Assembly: GCA_016180275.1 (NCBI GenBank)
Contig: JACPBN010000007.1
Location: 1-42,342 of the forward strand
Length of the DNA: 42,342 bases
Direction of reading: 5' to 3'
Origin: Candidatus Woesearchaeota archaeon
GTDB lineage: Archaea > Nanobdellota > Nanobdellia > Woesearchaeales > UBA10200
Shown piece after piece: positions 31,230 through 39,249 of this stretch. Under the pieces are notes generated by a model. It was not told where the DNA came from. It saw only the letters and a program-made list of their open reading frames with translations, and made no database searches. The position numbers were made by a program, and so were the translations under genes. Each line of letters opens with the position of its first letter. Positions within the stretch are counted from its first letter, which is position 1.

Positions 31230-31808
31230 ATGAACATCTTTGATGCAGTTGCCTTATTGTCCATCAGTTATATTTTTCCATTGCCTTTCTGGTGGTTTGT
31301 AATACATTCTAAGTTTCTGGCTTTAAGAAAATTTGGACTTGGCTTTCATATTATGATCATGGCCATTTGGGTGATGATAGGCATAATTCTCTTCAAATAC
31401 TCTTTTAAGATATTGGCTTATCGCTTAGAGACAAGATACACATTTTTTGCTGGGATCTTATTAACATGCCTAGTTGTTTTTATTGACCTAAAAAGGCAGC
31501 AGGATTTCTCATTCACGACCATAATCGGATTGCCTGAAGTTTTGCCTAAAAAATACAAAAGCAAGCTTATAACTCAAGGTGTCTTTAGTTATATCAGGCA
31601 TCCACGGTATTTAGAATACATATTGTTTGCTTTGGCGATGGCATTTGTTACAGGGTCAGTGATTTGTTATCTGTTCTTCATTTATACGCTTGTTGCATTT
31701 AATTTTCTTGCAAGATTGGAAGAGAAAGAGCTTATCCAGAGATTTGGGAAGAAGTATCTTGCTTACATGAAGAGAGTGCCGAGGTTTTTGCCGGGATTAC
31801 GTGCATAA
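31230..31808 (+). CDS. Isoprenylcysteine carboxyl methyltransferase (ICMT/PEMT)-like membrane protein
   Basis: 192 residues with about five helices. The C-terminal third has the family signature GVFSYIRHPRYLEYILFALAMA followed by LARLEEKELIQRFGKKYLAYMKRVPRFLPG, including the RHP and the E-E pair that bind the SAM cofactor and catalytic site in ICMT/PEMT enzymes. The substrate could be a lipid or a prenylated thiol; nothing in the window tells which. Confidence 0.8.
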   Translation: MNIFDAVALLSISYIFPLPFWWFVIHSKFLALRKFGLGFHIMIMAIWVMIGIILFKYSFKILAYRLETRYTFFAGILLTCLVVFIDLKRQQDFSFTTIIGLPEVLPKKYKSKLITQGVFSYIRHPRYLEYILFALAMAFVTGSVICYLFFIYTLVAFNFLARLEEKELIQRFGKKYLAYMKRVPRFLPGLRA

Positions 31809-31820
31809 TAAATAGCTAAT

Positions 31821-32837
31821 CTATCTTTTCATACCCTCGCAAATAGTGCCGAGACTCATCAAGCATGACAGACCGAGTAGGGATGATTCATCATTGGGTC
31901 CTAATATCTCTTCTTTGGCATGTGCATATGCAGGTTGGATCGCTGAAAGATAAATCAAAGCTGTGGGTATTGCTCTAATCAAAAACAACTGCTTTATATC
32001 TCTGTAGGCAAATGAACTAGACTTTTCAGGATCGTGCTCAGCTGAACAGTAAGCTCCTAAAGGGATAGGCCCTGTGTTATTAACAGGTAAAAATCCGTAA
32101 TTTTCTCCTAGTCCATTTTGTATAGCAGATGCTGCGGTGTCATAGTAGATTGCGTTCATTATTCCAGCTGAAAATTTTCGCAATGGTAAAGGCCAGCCTA
32201 TTCCTAATCTGCCTCCTTTATGTTTTGCTCTAACTCTATCAAAGTATAAAGCAATTTTTTCATTCATTTCTGATTTTAAATGAGCTAATCGGGTTTCATC
32301 TTCTGTGAAGCCCATAAGTACACCAAAGTCGGATATTGCTTGTCTTTTATTTTTAAGTAAATCACTATATTTTAATGGATGTTGTCTTGCAGCCACTTTA
32401 ATTTCTTCAACAAGCTCAGCTATAGACACAGATCTATCTGGATTAATATCTTGTATAAGTGAAGAATAGAGTTCTACCACTGTATCCCAAAAGCCAGAAT
32501 AATTTAATGCCACTAGCCCACATATTCTTGCTTGTGTTTGTGAAGAGAATGGTAATTGGAGATTTATTTTGGAAACACTATTTGCAAATCCGTGAACTTT
32601 ACCTTTCACATCTTCTATTCCTTTTCCTGCTCCAAATTCATCAAACATTTTTCTATACACCGCAAGCATTCTCCCTGTTGCATTTCCAAGAGAGTATGCA
32701 AACAATTTACCTAAGATTCCGATATTTTCAGGCATAGCTGCTGAACATGCATGATAATCATTAACCTTTGCTTCTAGCAGTTCCTCAACAATAACGGTTC
32801 CATCTTCAGTTATGTCTGTCATTTTTATTATCCCCAT
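31821..32837 (-). CDS. Unrecognised 338-aa protein
   Basis: I do not recognise a family. The protein is 338 residues, mostly helical, without a signal sequence; two or three weakly hydrophobic stretches near the C-terminus (IKQLFLIRAIPTALIYLSAI and LGLSCLMSLGTICEG) may be buried helices. The start could be residue 1 or Met6 (MTDITEDG). It has normal codon usage for the window and is on the opposite strand from its upstream neighbour, the winged-helix gene. The ICMT-like gene converges on it with a 12-nt gap. Confidence 0.65.
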   Translation of the reverse strand: MGIIKMTDITEDGTVIVEELLEAKVNDYHACSAAMPENIGILGKLFAYSLGNATGRMLAVYRKMFDEFGAGKGIEDVKGKVHGFANSVSKINLQLPFSSQTQARICGLVALNYSGFWDTVVELYSSLIQDINPDRSVSIAELVEEIKVAARQHPLKYSDLLKNKRQAISDFGVLMGFTEDETRLAHLKSEMNEKIALYFDRVRAKHKGGRLGIGWPLPLRKFSAGIMNAIYYDTAASAIQNGLGENYGFLPVNNTGPIPLGAYCSAEHDPEKSSSFAYRDIKQLFLIRAIPTALIYLSAIQPAYAHAKEEILGPNDESSLLGLSCLMSLGTICEGMKR

Positions 32838-33005
32838 AATCTATAAATATGCTTATGACTCAATTTTGTACGTTTATCCTCATCATCTATTTTAATCCCC
32901 GGAGAGTAAAAACTCGATGTAGTTAATATATCCTCGGTTTCAAAAACTGCAACTTTAAGTTTCAGAGCAAAAAGCTTAAAAACTATAGGGCATTAACAGC
33001 CAAAG

Positions 33006-33827
33006 ATGTATGTAAAAACAATATTTCCGCAGAAAGACACGATAAGCACACTGATCATTGCAGTCTTAAGCAGGAATTATCCTCTTTCTAAGATGAAGCT
33101 CTTTAACACGATAAAGTCAGAGCACAAGAAGAATATAACGTATCAGGGCGTGTCAAAAGTTGTCGGGCAACTGGCTGAAGAAGGCATACTGCAAAGACAA
33201 GGAAAGGAATATGCCTTAAACAGTGAGTGGATCAATAATCTCCATAAATTCAGCCAGGAATTAAAGGGAAATTACACCAAAGGAAAGTTAGGGTTGATAG
33301 ATAAAAACACGACAGAAGCCACATTCTATACAGTGGGAGAGTTTATTGATTTTACATTTAATAATCTTAACACAGATTTCCTTGGTTGCGAGAAAGGCAA
33401 AAAAATAGCATTGCAATTAAGAAATATCGGATTTATGCCTGTTTCAAGAGCCCATATAGCGCATCTGAAAAAATTCATGGAAACAAATGAGATGTATGTT
33501 GCAGTCCAGGGAAATACAATAGTAGATAAGACCTTATCAAAGTTTCTCAAATCTTTTGGGATTAAAGTTAAGTTAGGGGCTGACTGCGCAAAAGACTCAT
33601 TAGTTCTTGTTACTGAAAATTGCTTAGTTAATATTTATGAGTCAGACGAGCTAAGAAAAGAGCTTAGGTCAATCTATCATGATGCCAAAGGCCTTAAAGA
33701 CCAAAAGCTGATGGGCTTTTTCAGGGATATCTTGTTTAAGCAGTACACATATCATGTAACATTTAACAGAAATAAGGAGCTGGCTGCCAAAATATTAAAG
33801 CAGACACTTGCATTTTTTGAGAAATGA
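33006..33827 (+). CDS. Winged-helix protein with C-terminal sensor-like domain
   Basis: 273 residues. The first ~80 form a winged helix: DTISTLIIAVLSRNYPLSKMKLFNTI, then ITYQGVSKVVGQLAEEGILQRQGKEYAL as recognition helix and wing. The remaining ~190 residues are an alpha/beta domain of a type often seen fused to ArsR-like HTH domains in DPANN archaea (LNTDFLGCEKGKKIALQLRN, then a YVAVQGNTIVDKTL strand-turn region). It is likely a transcription regulator that binds a ligand; target unknown. There is a weak TATA-like TTAAAAAC before it. Confidence 0.7.
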   Translation: MYVKTIFPQKDTISTLIIAVLSRNYPLSKMKLFNTIKSEHKKNITYQGVSKVVGQLAEEGILQRQGKEYALNSEWINNLHKFSQELKGNYTKGKLGLIDKNTTEATFYTVGEFIDFTFNNLNTDFLGCEKGKKIALQLRNIGFMPVSRAHIAHLKKFMETNEMYVAVQGNTIVDKTLSKFLKSFGIKVKLGADCAKDSLVLVTENCLVNIYESDELRKELRSIYHDAKGLKDQKLMGFFRDILFKQYTYHVTFNRNKELAAKILKQTLAFFEK

Positions 33828-33875
33828 TGATGATATTTTGTTTTTTTAGCTAATGCAATAAAATCCTATAATCTG

Positions 33876-34301
33876 CTATTTCTTTCTCATTGTTATTATC
33901 TTATACCCAAATATCCTGCTCAGAAAGAGGTTAAACAGATTCTCTCTGATGCGAAAAAGGAGACTCATCTTGTCTGTTTTCTTAAATCCGCATTTTTTAT
34001 ATAACTTCTCAAGCTTTGAGTCACACTGTAAGAAGAGATCTGAATCTGTTGTTGATAAAACTTTTTTTACCAATTTTTCCGCATAACCTTTGTTCCTGTA
34101 TCCAGGATAAGTATAAGCTGTCTTTAATTCGTAAAATCCATCATATTTTTTCAGGGTCAAGAAAGAGATGATACTTCCCTTTTTTATCATATAAACTTCA
34201 GAATTAAAGAGGATCACTGATGGGTCAAGGGGCGGAGAATTCTTTAAGATTGTCGCCATTAATCCAGGATGTTTCCAAAGCTTTGATTTTGTTATCTTCA
34301 T
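33876..34301 (-). CDS. GNAT family N-acetyltransferase
   Basis: 141 residues. The acetyl-CoA-binding motif A is visible as YPGYRNKGYAEKLVKKVLS (about 66-84), preceded by strands GSIISFLTLKKY and FYELKTAYTY, and followed by LFLQCDSKLEKLYKKCGFKKTDKMSLLF, the usual end of a GNAT fold. The last 25 residues form an extra basic tail. The substrate cannot be told. It lies 20 nt after the methyltransferase gene at 34322-34939 and shares its strand, so they are probably one unit with the membrane protein upstream. Confidence 0.8.
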   Translation of the reverse strand: MKITKSKLWKHPGLMATILKNSPPLDPSVILFNSEVYMIKKGSIISFLTLKKYDGFYELKTAYTYPGYRNKGYAEKLVKKVLSTTDSDLFLQCDSKLEKLYKKCGFKKTDKMSLLFRIRENLFNLFLSRIFGYKIITMRKK

Positions 34302-34321
34302 TGTTGTTATCTTTATTATGA

Positions 34322-34939
34322 TTATTTGCGTTTTGCAATGAACACTTTAAACACATCAGTCCAGCCTGTTGTATGCTCTTCAACGATCTTAAACCCTGCA
34401 TTTAAAATATCTGATTTAGTGTCTCTTGTCATATCAGAGCCAATCACTAATCTGCTAAACGGCTCCATGACATATTGGTGCAGTTTTATCAACCAATTCT
34501 TGCTTAATACGTGCGCAATGACAATCATCCTGCCATTTTTCTTCAAGACTCTTTTTGCTTCCTTCAATGCAGCAACTGAATCCTTAACAGAACAGCAGTA
34601 GATAAACACCACAACAACAGCATCAAAAGAACTTTTTTTAAGCATCGATAAGTCCTGCGCATCTGCATGGATGAAAGTGTAGTTTTTTTTATCTGAAACG
34701 GTTTTTTTTGCGAGCTCTAACATCTTTTTCTCAAAATCAAGGATGGTTACCTTTGCGCCTTTTGAATAATATCTGTAATTGCCTGCGTCTCCAACACCTA
34801 TATCAAGAACTTTGCCTTTGAGCTTAGGAAGAAGCTTCTTCCTCAAGGATTCTAAATCAATAAGGCCAATATGCCTAAATAAGCCATAAATTATCCTGTA
34901 CATATGCAGGTTTCTTGAATTCTTTATCAATTCACGCAT
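34322..34939 (-). CDS. Class I SAM-dependent methyltransferase (UbiE-like)
   Basis: 205 residues. Motif I is KVLDIGVGDAGNYRYYSKGA, the adenosine-binding acidic loop is ILDFEKKMLELAKKTV, motif II is HADAQDLSMLKKSSFDAVVVVFIYCC, and post-motif features are EAKRVLKKNGRMIVIAHVL. This is the Methyltransf_11/UbiE pattern acting on small molecules or lipids. The segment after residue 150 (LHQYVMEPFSRLVIGSDM) resembles members acting on lipid-like substrates, an inference. Second gene of a minus-strand trio. Confidence 0.82.
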   Translation of the reverse strand: MRELIKNSRNLHMYRIIYGLFRHIGLIDLESLRKKLLPKLKGKVLDIGVGDAGNYRYYSKGAKVTILDFEKKMLELAKKTVSDKKNYTFIHADAQDLSMLKKSSFDAVVVVFIYCCSVKDSVAALKEAKRVLKKNGRMIVIAHVLSKNWLIKLHQYVMEPFSRLVIGSDMTRDTKSDILNAGFKIVEEHTTGWTDVFKVFIAKRK

Positions 34940-34959
34940 TTTATTGTTTCTTAATCTTC

Positions 34960-36195
34960 TTATGCTCTCTTCTTCCTTATAAACTCCCTTTCCAATCTTC
35001 TATGATATCTCCAGTGTGAGATCTTGTTCCATAGGATTATAGTCAATCCTGCGCCAATACTCTCAGTTGAGCCAACTGCTGCTAAAACCCAACCATTGTA
35101 CATTAAACCGGAAACTGCAGCGATTATGCCAGTAATAGGCGCTAATGAAGAGCCAATCAATAATCCCAATCTTGCAGGGTTAGTAAAATCCTGCCTTAAC
35201 GCTTCAATTACTTTCTCCCATCTTGTATGAGGCTTTAATTTCCTTTCTTTTATAAGCGTTTCAACACTGTGATAATACATGCTGATGCTGAGTATGGCAG
35301 TTGTCAATGAAAGAGCAACGCTGCTAAGGCCAAACAAAATGCCTGCAAATATAATGTGACCTGAAACAAAAAAATGCTCGACTTTGTAAGCACCATATGT
35401 TGCAAGAATAAAAACAGGCACAAGAATCTTTAATCTCTTTAACAAGAATCGCCATGAAAATCCAGAGCCGCGGAGAGCCATTAATTCTGCAGATTCGCCC
35501 AACAAATCATCTGCGCTTGCAGCAAATATCTTTCCAAAGCCATGTGAATATTTCTCAAGAATGTGGGCAATTGGACCGACAAACAACATTGCTTTTATTA
35601 TGTTTTGGGCAATTGCAGTCCTTTCATGGGCATTATCGCTGATAATCCTAAAAATAATATAGTCAACTGCCAACTGATAAAGAATCTCATTTAAATGCGC
35701 GACAAAATCCTGCTCGTGCTTTGTGATGCCTGAATTATTTATGTCAATCAAGACTACCTGCTTGAACTTTGTCTTGTACCTAAGGATTGTGTTCAGATCT
35801 TTGTCCAAATCAACCTTATGGGCTTTTGCATGATTATAATCGTTTTCAGTGAATATTGGCTTTTTGCCTTCTTTTAACAATTGAGGAAGCCATGTTGTGA
35901 TGCAGAAATGCTGGCTATTGATGCTGATATCAGAAACTGCTTTCAACAAAGCATCTGGTGTTCTTTCAAATATTCTTACGCCAATAGCTTTGCCTTCTTC
36001 TATAACTTGTATTAGCTTTTCCCTGTTATGAGGAGTCTCTTTCAGAATATACTTAATCTCGTCTGGCAGATATTTTTCATTCTTTGGAGTCAATTCTTCA
36101 GGGATAGAGATCACTTTAAGGGCATAATTATCATCTTCTCTTATGCCTTCTTTCTTAAGAAGATTATCAATTCTGGTTTTTATTGATTTGAGCAT
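34960..36195 (-). CDS. Hypothetical membrane protein with cytosolic N-terminal domain
   Basis: 411 residues. About 270 residues of soluble helical domain (DNYALKVISIPEELTPKNEK, RAL-like repeats, IAQNIIKAMLFVGPIAHILEKY) are followed by four helices (about 270-390: LVPVFILATYGAYKV, GHIIFAGILFGLSSVALSLT, LGLLIGSSLAPITGIIAAVSG and NGWVLAAVGSTESIGAGLTI) and a basic tail (YHRRLEREFIRKKRA). No family recognised. It is the first gene of the minus-strand trio with the methyltransferase and the acetyltransferase, which hints at membrane-lipid or cell-envelope work. Confidence 0.7.
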   Translation of the reverse strand: MLKSIKTRIDNLLKKEGIREDDNYALKVISIPEELTPKNEKYLPDEIKYILKETPHNREKLIQVIEEGKAIGVRIFERTPDALLKAVSDISINSQHFCITTWLPQLLKEGKKPIFTENDYNHAKAHKVDLDKDLNTILRYKTKFKQVVLIDINNSGITKHEQDFVAHLNEILYQLAVDYIIFRIISDNAHERTAIAQNIIKAMLFVGPIAHILEKYSHGFGKIFAASADDLLGESAELMALRGSGFSWRFLLKRLKILVPVFILATYGAYKVEHFFVSGHIIFAGILFGLSSVALSLTTAILSISMYYHSVETLIKERKLKPHTRWEKVIEALRQDFTNPARLGLLIGSSLAPITGIIAAVSGLMYNGWVLAAVGSTESIGAGLTIILWNKISHWRYHRRLEREFIRKKRA

Positions 36196-36249
36196 TATTT
36201 ATGATGAAGCAACAACCTTTTTATATTTATCTCTTATTAGCGCTTTTTT

Positions 36250-36414
36250 ATGAAATGCGAACTATGCAAGAAACAGCTAGAAGAATTGTTTTTGAAGAAG
36301 ATAAAAGGCACTTATATCAAAGACAGCAAAGGCAAGAAGCATGCTGTATGCTTTGAATGCCAGAAGAATCTTGGGAATGATAAAGAGGAGATACTGAAGA
36401 AGATGGGAGTCTGA
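36250..36414 (+). CDS. Small zinc-ribbon protein (54 aa)
   Basis: A 54-residue ORF, MKCELCKKQLEELFLKKIKG... with CxxC pairs at C3/C6 and C34/C37 (CFECQKN), so one zinc site is expected. TTTTTATATTTA about 30 nt upstream is a plausible TATA box for a leaderless mRNA; no Shine-Dalgarno is seen. Proteins like this are frequent in DPANN genomes and often of unknown use. It is divergent from the membrane protein gene ending its start at 36195. Confidence 0.75.
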   Translation: MKCELCKKQLEELFLKKIKGTYIKDSKGKKHAVCFECQKNLGNDKEEILKKMGV

Positions 36415-36491
36415 GAATTTATAGATGATTATTAATAATTCATATAGATGATTATTAATAATTCATTTTTGTTTCAAGTGATTTCATATTT

Positions 36492-36564
36492 GCCCTTGTA
36501 GTATAGCGGTTAATACGGCACTTTCGTAAAGTGCATATCCCAGGTTCAAATCCTGGCAAGGGCT
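36492..36564 (+). tRNA. tRNA-Thr(CGU)
   Basis: A 73-nt intronless tRNA with all arms: acceptor GCCCTTG/CAAGGGC, D stem GTAT/ATAC with AGCGGTTA loop, anticodon stem GCACT/AGTGC with loop TTCGTAA (anticodon CGT), 5-nt variable loop, and T stem CCAGG/CCTGG with loop TTCAAAT. The discriminator is T, as in archaeal tRNA-Thr. A run of seven T starts at the last base and would end transcription. CCA is not encoded. Confidence 0.95.
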
Positions 36565-36570
36565 TTTTTT
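36564..36570 (+). terminator. Oligo-T terminator after tRNA-Thr
   Basis: Seven consecutive T follow the acceptor stem of the tRNA, the usual intrinsic stop signal for archaeal RNA polymerase. Confidence 0.6.
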
Positions 36571-36607
36571 ATTATCATTATCATCATTATCTCTCTATTT
36601 TAGTAAA

Positions 36608-37012
36608 ATGCAGCCAACAAATAAAGACCACAAACTGGCTTTATGCCCAAAGTGCAATGCATGGATCAATTATACGCCTATCTCTGGCATACATCTCTCT
36701 GCATTGACCAGGAAGTTTGGGTTAAGCACTACATATTTCAACAAATGCCATAAATGTGGGTATATGCCAACACACAAAGAGCTTGAGCAAGGGCATAAAA
36801 TAATTGAGCATGCGTATCATACTCCTGAAGGCAAGAAGATAACTTCTGACTTTAAGGCATATAATGACAAATACCTTGCAATATATAAAAAATTGCAGGC
36901 AAAAGAGATCTCAGAGACGGTGTTTGATAAATATGAAAAGATCTTTAAGGAGGAATTCAAAGAGCTCTGCAGTAAGCAGGAAGAGTTCAATGGGAAGATT
37001 GTGTTTAAGTGA
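36608..37012 (+). CDS. Zinc-ribbon protein with helical tail
   Basis: 134 residues. Two knuckles, C13/C16 (LCPKCNAW) and C47/C50 (NKCHKCGYMP), should bind one zinc. From about residue 58 on the protein is a charged helical region (HKIIEHAYHTPEGKKITSDF...), possibly a coiled coil. It starts 43 nt after the tRNA-Thr. No family recognised; role unknown. Confidence 0.75.
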   Translation: MQPTNKDHKLALCPKCNAWINYTPISGIHLSALTRKFGLSTTYFNKCHKCGYMPTHKELEQGHKIIEHAYHTPEGKKITSDFKAYNDKYLAIYKKLQAKEISETVFDKYEKIFKEEFKELCSKQEEFNGKIVFK

Positions 37013-37059
37013 GATATTGATTTTTTCTGAGATTGAATTTAAGAATATGAGATAATGTA

Positions 37060-37401
37060 TCAATGAACAAGGCTCTTCTCTAACTTCTGTTTCTTAATCT
37101 CTTTATCAGAAGCAAGGCTTGTCATATTGTCATATAACTTAATAAGGGCTTTAATGAACTCATTATCAAGATTTAATCTATACAATTGCATGTTGCCAAA
37201 TTTTTTTGCTGGCAGAATGATTTTGTTTTTTAACAGCTCATCAATCATCCTATAGAATGTGGCTCTTCCGATTTTTGCCTGCTCTGCTATATCGCTGATG
37301 GAATACTCTAACTCTCTGCCTGTTATCAGCATATCCAATACCCTGATCTTTGGCGAGTCTCCCAAAAACTTCACAAATAAAGTTGTTTCTTCCATCTGCA
37401 A
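37060..37401 (-). CDS. Winged-helix transcription regulator
   Basis: 113 residues. The HTH is clear: SPKIRVLDMLITGRELEYSISDIAEQAKIGRATFYRMIDELLKNKIIL, followed by a wing (AKKFGNMQLYRLNL) and a helical C-terminus likely used for dimerising. This small type, similar to MarR/ArsR-like regulators, is common in DPANN archaea. Target unknown. It is divergent from the interrupted gene at 37516-37776. Confidence 0.82.
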   Translation of the reverse strand: MQMEETTLFVKFLGDSPKIRVLDMLITGRELEYSISDIAEQAKIGRATFYRMIDELLKNKIILPAKKFGNMQLYRLNLDNEFIKALIKLYDNMTSLASDKEIKKQKLEKSLVH

Positions 37402-37515
37402 TAGAAAGATGTGCTAGTATTTAAATGTTTCGTTTTGAGACAGTGATGTATTAGTTTGATACAGCTAGTTAATAACAGAAAAATATTAATAAATAGGTAG
37501 TTCTCTAGCAGTATA

Positions 37516-37776
37516 ATGGACATCCTCTCACTCCAAAAATTCTTTTTAAGAAAACTGAGAAATTTCTCTCCGCCTAAATGAGGCGCTTCCCATACAGAAG
37601 AAAGAAATCTCTTTAAAGGATTGCCAAAGCATCTTATCGGAAGAAAAGAGACTAAAGATGCATTGGCTGAACTGTATAAGATAGGCTTTATCAACAGATA
37701 TAAGAAAACCTATGAAGTTCATGTCTCTCTTAATATCGAGAAGAAGAAAGAGATTGAAAGATTACTTGAAGAATAA
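37516..37776 (+). pseudogene. 87-codon ORF interrupted by an in-frame TGA at codon 22
   Basis: Read through a TGA at 37579-37581, the frame gives MDILSLQKFFLRKLRNFSPPK, the TGA, then GASHTEERNLFKGLPKHLIG and on to IERLLEE and a TAA. Both parts look like one real small protein: the frame stays open for 64 codons after the TGA with a clearly protein-like composition, and AATATTAATAAATAGG upstream resembles a TATA region. A Trp codon (TGG) mutated to TGA is the simplest explanation. Other genes here use TGA as a stop (hyfB, hyfC, hyfE), so recoding of all TGA is unlikely. Function unknown. Confidence 0.6.
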
Positions 37777-37824
37777 AGAAAGTGGGCTGCTGCGACGCTT
37801 ATCGCATATATTTTTAAGAGCTTT

Positions 37825-37860
37825 ATGTTACACGTAACATCTTTTCTATTATATGTAACA
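37825..37860. repeat. Palindrome and 27-bp repeat downstream of the MNT gene
   Basis: ATGTTAC-AC-GTAACAT (37825-37840) is a perfect palindrome with 7-bp arms. The stretch 37834-37860 (starting GTAACATCTTTTCT, ending TGTAACA) is the same as 38953-38979 except for two bases, in the same orientation. The pair flanks the MNT-HEPN genes 1.1 kb apart. Confidence 0.7.
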
Positions 37861-37865
37861 GATAA

Positions 37866-38507
37866 TTATTTGCACCAAATCTCCTTAACAGTATAAGGTA
37901 TTTTAAACTCCTTAAGAATATCCAACACTTTTTTTAAATTATTCACTCTTACCTTTATTTGATTTACAGTTACCTTAACAGCACCAAGCTCTTCAGCCAT
38001 TCCTTTTTGCACATAGATCATTTTTCCCTTTTTATTTTTGTATCCATACATCTTCCTCAAAAAATTCATTTTTTTATTCTGCATTATCTTATTGAGTGAA
38101 TATGACACTAATGCATCATGCTGCAAATCAGAAGGATTTTTTTCATATTTTCCATATATTACAATGCCCGTGCTTATAATTTCACTATGCAACTCTTCCC
38201 ACTCAGGCTCATTTAATCTGCCAATAATTGGCTTTATAGGGAAATATTTTTTTTTAAGCCCCCATGTCTTTTCTGATTTTATATCAAAATTGCTAATAAC
38301 TTCTTTAACTGCTTTCTCAAATGTATTCTTATGGCTAAGATTCTTAATTTCTATAAACAAATCAATGTCGCTTTTATCATCAAAATCTCCTCTAGCCATA
38401 GAGCCGAATAATATTATCATGTCTAAATTACTTATAACTTCTTTTCTTTCTAAAAGCATCGATATAAAGTCATATAAGTATGCGAATATAATATTCTGCG
38501 AATTCAT
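37866..38507 (-). CDS. MNT-type nucleotidyltransferase antitoxin of a HEPN-MNT pair
   Basis: 213 residues. The polymerase-beta-type nucleotidyltransferase motif is LFGSMARGDFDDKSDIDLFIE, with G35-S36 and the metal-binding D47 and D49. A C-terminal extension (about 105-213) includes a basic stretch, GYKNKKGKMIYVQKGMAEELG, that reads like a helix-turn-helix. MNT proteins of this kind modify the HEPN partner by adding AMP groups near its RNase site, which silences it. The start overlaps the HEPN stop by ATGA, so the two are co-translated. Confidence 0.85.
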   Translation of the reverse strand: MNSQNIIFAYLYDFISMLLERKEVISNLDMIILFGSMARGDFDDKSDIDLFIEIKNLSHKNTFEKAVKEVISNFDIKSEKTWGLKKKYFPIKPIIGRLNEPEWEELHSEIISTGIVIYGKYEKNPSDLQHDALVSYSLNKIMQNKKMNFLRKMYGYKNKKGKMIYVQKGMAEELGAVKVTVNQIKVRVNNLKKVLDILKEFKIPYTVKEIWCK

Positions 38508-38908
38508 AATTCCTCACCTAGTAATTCTTCCAATATCTTTTTGAGCTCAAATAGATTTTTGACAGCACCATTAATAAGGGTTTCATCTTTTTGTTTGCCA
38601 TAGCATAATCTTTCACGGAAAGTCTCTTGCTTAATCAAAAGATCAACAATTAATTCCTTTTTATCAAAACTTTCCTTAAATACATCATTAGCTCTTTTTA
38701 GAGAAGCAAAAAACTTATGGTTGACATTAAAGCCCGGGGTTATTAATTCTTTTTTATGAAGAAAGGCTGCAAAGAGGTTGGTTGAAGCTTCAGATGCTGA
38801 AAATCCTATTATCTTCTGCCTTTTTACCAGCAAATTAGCCCTTATCTTCTCATTAATATCCTCTATGAATTCATGCGCAGCTTTTATATGCTCTTCTGTT
38901 GAAGTCAT
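38504..38908 (-). CDS. HEPN-domain protein, partner of the MNT antitoxin
   Basis: 134 residues, all helical, with a charged N-terminal helix (TEEHIKAAHEFIEDINEKIRAN) and a helix pair around SASEASTNLFAAFLHKKELIT. Size, position and coupling to an MNT gene identify it as the HEPN member of a toxin-antitoxin pair. The RxxxxH RNase motif is not obvious: the nearest candidate is RERLCYGKQ, without His. So it may be an inactive or variant HEPN protein. TTTATATA at 38929-38936 on the minus strand is its TATA box. Confidence 0.75.
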   Translation of the reverse strand: MTSTEEHIKAAHEFIEDINEKIRANLLVKRQKIIGFSASEASTNLFAAFLHKKELITPGFNVNHKFFASLKRANDVFKESFDKKELIVDLLIKQETFRERLCYGKQKDETLINGAVKNLFELKKILEELLGEEL

Positions 38909-38937
38909 AAGCTAACTATACTAGTTAGGATATATAA

Positions 38938-38979
38938 ATTTTTCTGTTATTTGTAACATCTTTTCTGTTATTTGTAACA
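38938..38979. repeat. Tandem and dispersed repeat upstream of the HEPN promoter
   Basis: Two tandem units of about 21 nt (TTTTCTGTTATTTGTAACAT) lie directly upstream of the HEPN TATA box. Positions 38953-38979 match 37834-37860 in 25 of 27 bases. Position next to a promoter suggests binding sites for an autoregulating complex. Confidence 0.65.
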
Positions 38980-38997
38980 TACGAGCTAGAATTAAAG

Positions 38998-39212
38998 AAA
39001 GTGGGGACACTGGGAATTCCTTAAGCAAAGGTTTCCCTTAGGCTTATTTTGAATTTCTGAAGTGATAGTTATTCGCTAACACTCGCCCAGATCCGGGGCT
39101 TTCTTCATGGAAATATTATATCATCGGCTTTCGCCTCATATCTCCAGTTACTGGAGGCCCCTACTCTAGTGTCTTTGAGACATTTCTAGCCAGATTAAAA
39201 TATGTCCCCACT
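38998..39212. ncRNA. Structured intergenic RNA element, divergent copy
   Basis: GTGGGGACA (39001-39009) pairs with TGTCCCCAC (39203-39211). Just inside, CTGG (39010-39013) pairs with CCAG (39190-39193), with ATTAAAATA bulged on the 3' side, the same layout as the other elements. Inner hairpins include CTCCAG-TTA-CTGGAG, GTTA-TTCGC-TAAC and GGGGC/GCCCC. It holds no ORF and lies between two minus-strand genes. Confidence 0.55.
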
Positions 39213-39249
39213 ATATCCAGAAAAAGCCTGCGGTTATATAAAAATATTC

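Noticed and set aside
37371-37694. A 107-aa minus-strand frame
   Set aside because: Antisense to the interrupted gene at 37516-37776, whose plus-strand reading is far more protein-like.
37516-37776. Use of TGA as a sense codon throughout the genome
   Set aside because: Several genes in the window end with TGA in tight ATGA overlaps (hyfB, hyfC, hyfE, first FtsX permease), so TGA is a normal stop here.
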